Assembly (NCBI GenBank): GCA_003557545.1
Contig: PWOD01000198.1
Span: 1-21,840 of the forward strand
Length of the DNA: 21,840 bases
Reading direction: 5' to 3'
Origin: a bacterium
Lineage (GTDB): Bacteria > T1Sed10-126
Shown here one piece after another: positions 21,598 through 21,840 of the stretch. The position numbers were made by a program, and so were the translations under genes. Within the stretch, counting starts at the first letter, position 1. Each line of letters starts with the position of its first letter. Below the pieces are notes generated by a model. It saw nothing but the letters and a program-made list of their open reading frames with translations, ran no database searches and was not told the origin of the DNA.

Positions 21598-21840
21598 ATG
21601 GAAGATATAGAGATTTTCCCGATCCAGGCCAGGGGCCGCACACCGGACAAGCGACCGTTTCTTAACCGGGCGGCAGAACTGATCGAGAGCACTTACACTG
21701 CTCTTCCGGAAACCAAACTGCAGCTTTTGCACCAACTGGCGGCTGATAATCTACCGCTGGGTTTTTTTGAAATTTATACCCCGAGCGATTTTGTCGGGCT
21801 ACTTAACTTTATTCGTCAGGAAATAGAGCTGTTCCAGGAA
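21598..21840 (+). CDS. Unrecognised protein, N-terminal part (runs off window)
   Basis: An ATG at 21598 has GGAGG 9 nt upstream (a strong ribosome-binding site) and opens a frame of 81 codons that reaches the right edge without a stop. The start reads MEDIEIFPIQARGRTPDKR, and the rest is mostly helical and soluble in character (LNRAAELIESTYTALPETKL, then LHQLAADNLPLGFFEIYTP), with no signal peptide or membrane segment. I do not recognise the family. Base and codon use look like the neighbours, so a real gene is likely. It lies 177 bp after the sulP gene, with its own possible promoter and a palindrome in between. Confidence 0.7.
   Translation, partial: MEDIEIFPIQARGRTPDKRPFLNRAAELIESTYTALPETKLQLLHQLAADNLPLGFFEIYTPSDFVGLLNFIRQEIELFQE

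Noticed and set aside
1-21840. Mobile elements, CRISPR array or defence island
   Set aside because: No transposase, integrase, long terminal repeats or regularly spaced repeats were seen; gene content is housekeeping throughout.

Overview
The window looks like chromosomal housekeeping DNA from a diderm (outer-membrane) bacterium with Firmicutes-like traits. The outer membrane is implied by lptC-lptA-lptB, the LPS transport genes. The Firmicutes-like traits are yvcK placed between rapZ and an HPr gene, a long-form hibernation factor, a GerMN-domain protein beside a cell-wall amidase, and an HPr with both His15 and Ser46. A diderm Firmicute (for example Halanaerobiales-like) or a deltaproteobacterium-like lineage would fit; this is inference and no taxon is proven. 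There is no integrase, IS, phage gene or CRISPR array. Left part (1-4515): a truncated ABC-2-type ATPase gene runs leftward off the window. A non-coding stretch of 357 bp with inverted repeats follows. Then on the plus strand come manB (phosphomanno/phosphoglucomutase) overlapping serS, and an ECF sigma factor gene with a zinc-type anti-sigma gene. Centre (4546-18704): one long leftward block on the minus strand. In transcription order it is tRNA-Leu(CAG), a lytic transglycosylase, rnr, smpB, ssrA (tmRNA), a cell-wall amidase, a GerMN protein, lptC, lptA, lptB, hpf, ptsN, rapZ, yvcK, HPr, ptsI, and a phosphoglucose/phosphomannose isomerase of the SIS family. Many neighbours overlap by 1-40 bp, so translational coupling is likely. 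Functionally it joins trans-translation and RNA decay (rnr, smpB, ssrA), cell-wall turnover, LPS export, and a regulatory PTS with no sugar permease in view. Right part (18805-21840): a minus-strand 5-formyltetrahydrofolate cyclo-ligase gene is divergent from a SulP-family anion transporter gene. The transporter gene is broken by two opposite single-base changes in homopolymer runs. The start of an unrecognised gene then runs off the right edge. The most interesting points are these: lptA has no ATG, GTG or TTG start ahead of its signal peptide and probably starts at ATT; the gene order is a hybrid between the proteobacterial lpt-rpoN-hpf-ptsN-rapZ cluster (rpoN absent) and the Firmicutes rapZ-yvcK-whiA-HPr cluster (whiA absent); the sulP gene has two compensating frameshifts; and the transglycosylase domain carries a charged, probably coiled-coil insertion of about 70 residues. 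No clear undescribed defence or mobile system was found.
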